From assembly GCF_016937655.1 (NCBI RefSeq), contig NZ_JAFHKL010000002.1, positions 1 through 64,000 of the forward strand: a stretch of 64,000 nt of DNA, given 5' to 3'. A program made the position numbers and the translations under genes. Positions 62,924 through 64,000 of this stretch are shown in pieces (position 1 is the first letter of the stretch; every line of letters begins with the position of its first letter). The notes beneath the pieces were generated by a model. That model saw nothing but the letters and a program-made list of their open reading frames with translations, searched no databases and had not been told where the DNA came from. Origin of the DNA: Chromobacterium alkanivorans. GTDB lineage: Bacteria > Pseudomonadota > Gammaproteobacteria > Burkholderiales > Chromobacteriaceae.

Positions 62924-63063
62924 GAACCTGTTTACGATCTGCTGCGCGTCGGCGATACGGCGTTAAAAACCGCTTCGAAATGCTCATGTACCACGCGTAC
63001 ATTCCGCTTTCTCAGCGGTTTTCGCCTTGCCTCGCCTTAGCTCGCGAGATCGTAAACACGTTC
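62924..63063. repeat. family A miniature element flanked by TAA
   Basis: The ends GAACCTGTTTACGATC and, inverted, GAACGTGTTTACGATC differ at one position. TAA at 62921-62923 (the SDR stop codon) and at 63064-63066 form the duplication. The core includes GCTCATGTACC and GTACATTCCGCTTTCTC. The ends carry TTTACGATC in place of TTCAAAGTC, the same change in both arms, so the arms have stayed matched. Confidence 0.87.
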
Positions 63064-63066
63064 TAA

Positions 63067-63142
63067 GAACCGCTAACAAAACCGCGCGGCGCGCCTCAGC
63101 CAAGGCGCGCCGACGCAGGATCAGGGGTTTTGTTAGCGGGCC
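63067..63142. mobile_element. family B miniature element flanked by TAA
   Basis: CCGCTAACAAAACC (63070-63083) and GGTTTTGTTAGCGG (63126-63139) are perfect 14-bp inverted ends. TAA at 63064-63066 and 63143-63145 flanks the element. It shares its left TAA with the adjacent family A element. The core is the CCAAGGCGCGCCGACGCAGG phrase of family B. It is non-coding and 76 bp long. Confidence 0.85.
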
Positions 63143-63573
63143 TAAGCCTGGTAGACCTCCGGCCGGTGCAGCTCCATATAGCGCTCGGGATGCTCCAGCG
63201 CGGCGAAGCCGAACGGCCGGTAAACCTCGTGGGCGTTGGAGGTCACCAGCACGATGCGCCGCAGCCGGGCCAAGGCCGGCTCGGCGGCGACGCGCCGCAT
63301 CAGCTGCCGGGCGTAGCCGCGGCCGCGATGTTCCGGCGTCACGAACACATCGCACAGATAGCCGAAGGTGGCCATATCGGTCACCACGCGGGCAAAGCCC
63401 ACCTGCCGGCCGTCCAGGTAGGCGCCGAAGCACAGCGAGCCGGCGATCGCCTGCTCCACCGTGGCGCGCGGAATGCCCTTGGCCCAGGGCGCGTGATCGT
63501 GCAGGAAAGCGTGGATCAGCGCCACGTCCAGCCGGTGCTTGTCGGTGGAGATTTCCAGTTCGCTGTCGCTCAT
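63142..63573 (-). CDS. GNAT family N-acetyltransferase
   Basis: A 143-residue GNAT protein: VGFARVVTDMATFGYLCDVFVTPEHRGRGYARQLMRRV holds the acetyl-CoA loop (RGRGYA) and YRPFGFAALEHPERYMELHRPEVY is the usual end of one broad subgroup. The ATG at 63573 overlaps the end of the EamA gene by 4 bp, so they are coupled. The substrate is unknown. The stop (TAG) lies at the edge of a repeat. Confidence 0.9.
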   Translation of the reverse strand: MSDSELEISTDKHRLDVALIHAFLHDHAPWAKGIPRATVEQAIAGSLCFGAYLDGRQVGFARVVTDMATFGYLCDVFVTPEHRGRGYARQLMRRVAAEPALARLRRIVLVTSNAHEVYRPFGFAALEHPERYMELHRPEVYQA

Positions 63574-64000
63574 CGCGGCGCGGCTCCCTTGCCAGGCTGA
63601 ACCCGCGCCGCCAGCCAGGCGCGCGCGGCGTCCAGCTTGCCGGCGTAAGTGTTCAGCGCCAGCGCCGCCACGATCAAGGCCGACGCGACGATGCTGAGCG
63701 CGTCGTAGCGCTCGTGCAGGATCCAATAGCCGCCCAGCAGGCCGAACACCGGGCTGAGCAGCGAGAACGGCGCCACCAGCGTGGCCGGATACAGGCTGAG
63801 CAGCTTGCCCCAGCTGCCCAGCGCGAACAGCGTGCCGATCAGCGCCAGGAACAGCAGCGCCAGCGTGGCGCTCCAGCCGAAACCGGCCAGCGCGCTCCAG
63901 GCCGCCGCCGGGCCGCCCTCCAGCGCGAAGGACAGCAGCAGCAAGGGCAGCGGCGGCACCAGGCTCATCCACACGGTGAAGGCGAACATGTCCACCTTGC
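63570..64000 (-). CDS. EamA/RhaT-type drug-metabolite transporter, C-terminal part (cut by window edge)
   Basis: The visible 143 residues are the end of a ten-helix EamA permease: helices such as MSLVPPLPLLLLSFAL and LALLFLALIGTLFALGSWGKLLSLYP, and the repeat-end signature LLSPVFGLLGGYWILHERYDALSIVASALIVAAL. The start lies beyond 64000. Family members export amino acids or other metabolites. It is followed in the operon by the GNAT gene. Confidence 0.9.
   Translation of the reverse strand, partial: KVDMFAFTVWMSLVPPLPLLLLSFALEGGPAAAWSALAGFGWSATLALLFLALIGTLFALGSWGKLLSLYPATLVAPFSLLSPVFGLLGGYWILHERYDALSIVASALIVAALALNTYAGKLDAARAWLAARVQPGKGAAPR

Overview
The window is high-GC, densely packed bacterial DNA. 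I infer a betaproteobacterium of the Neisseriales, most like Chromobacterium. The reasons are the many chemoreceptor genes, the type VI secretion operon, the ygfX-like/folC/dedD/cvpA/purF block and the general look of the proteins. This is judgement from protein likeness and gene order, not a database match.

Layout. (1) 1-9753, minus strand: a type VI secretion operon in the order tssA-tssB-tssC-hcp-tssE-tssF-tssG-clpV-vgrG(start only), holding the sheath, tube, baseplate and recycling parts. The membrane-complex genes tssJ/K/L/M are not in the window. (2) 9754-12836: a long gap with an AT-rich patch, a protein built from the N-terminal part of a Tn3-type transposase, and a small membrane protein. 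(3) 13112-18825, minus: a hypothetical gene, then the purine/folate block purF, cvpA, dedD, folC, ygfX-like and a conserved small gene. (4) 18949-23163: uup-like ABC-F ATPase with an NlpC/P60 lipoprotein, and a glycosyltransferase. (5) 23291-43649: a chemosensory region with seven methyl-accepting receptors and one operon STAS-cheA-mcp-cheW-cheR-cheB. Interleaved are an endonuclease/phosphatase-fold gene, an unknown gene behind a structured leader with its own small ORF, and a Lys/Ala-rich basic protein. (6) 43823-51644: gamma-glutamyltransferase, a solute-binding protein, the MdtJ/MdtI exporter pair, a 52-residue two-CxxC protein, an AAC(6')-type acetyltransferase, two tiny related membrane proteins and aconitase B. 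(7) 51864-64000: two LysR regulators, a second solute-binding protein, a kinase-like ATPase coupled to a MarR regulator, fructose-1,6-bisphosphatase, a NADAR protein, a four-gene osmoprotectant ABC transporter, an SDR, a GNAT and the partial end of an EamA transporter.

The most notable thing outside genes is a set of short non-coding mobile-looking repeats of two families. Family A is about 140 bp with ends GAACCTGTTCAAAG; family B is 76-112 bp with ends around CCGCTAACAAAACC. Where intact they have terminal inverted repeats and are flanked by 3-bp TNA direct repeats, as expected for miniature elements moved by an IS5-type transposase. They repeatedly sit so that the target TNA is a gene's own stop codon, and at 12846-13112 a B copy is inserted inside an A copy. 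Other strong candidates are the leader RNA plus uORF at 38758-39056, the stand-alone transposase-derived protein at 10799-11935, and a promoter with a 14-bp palindrome in front of the T6SS operon.

No tRNA, rRNA, CRISPR array or intact transposase gene was seen.
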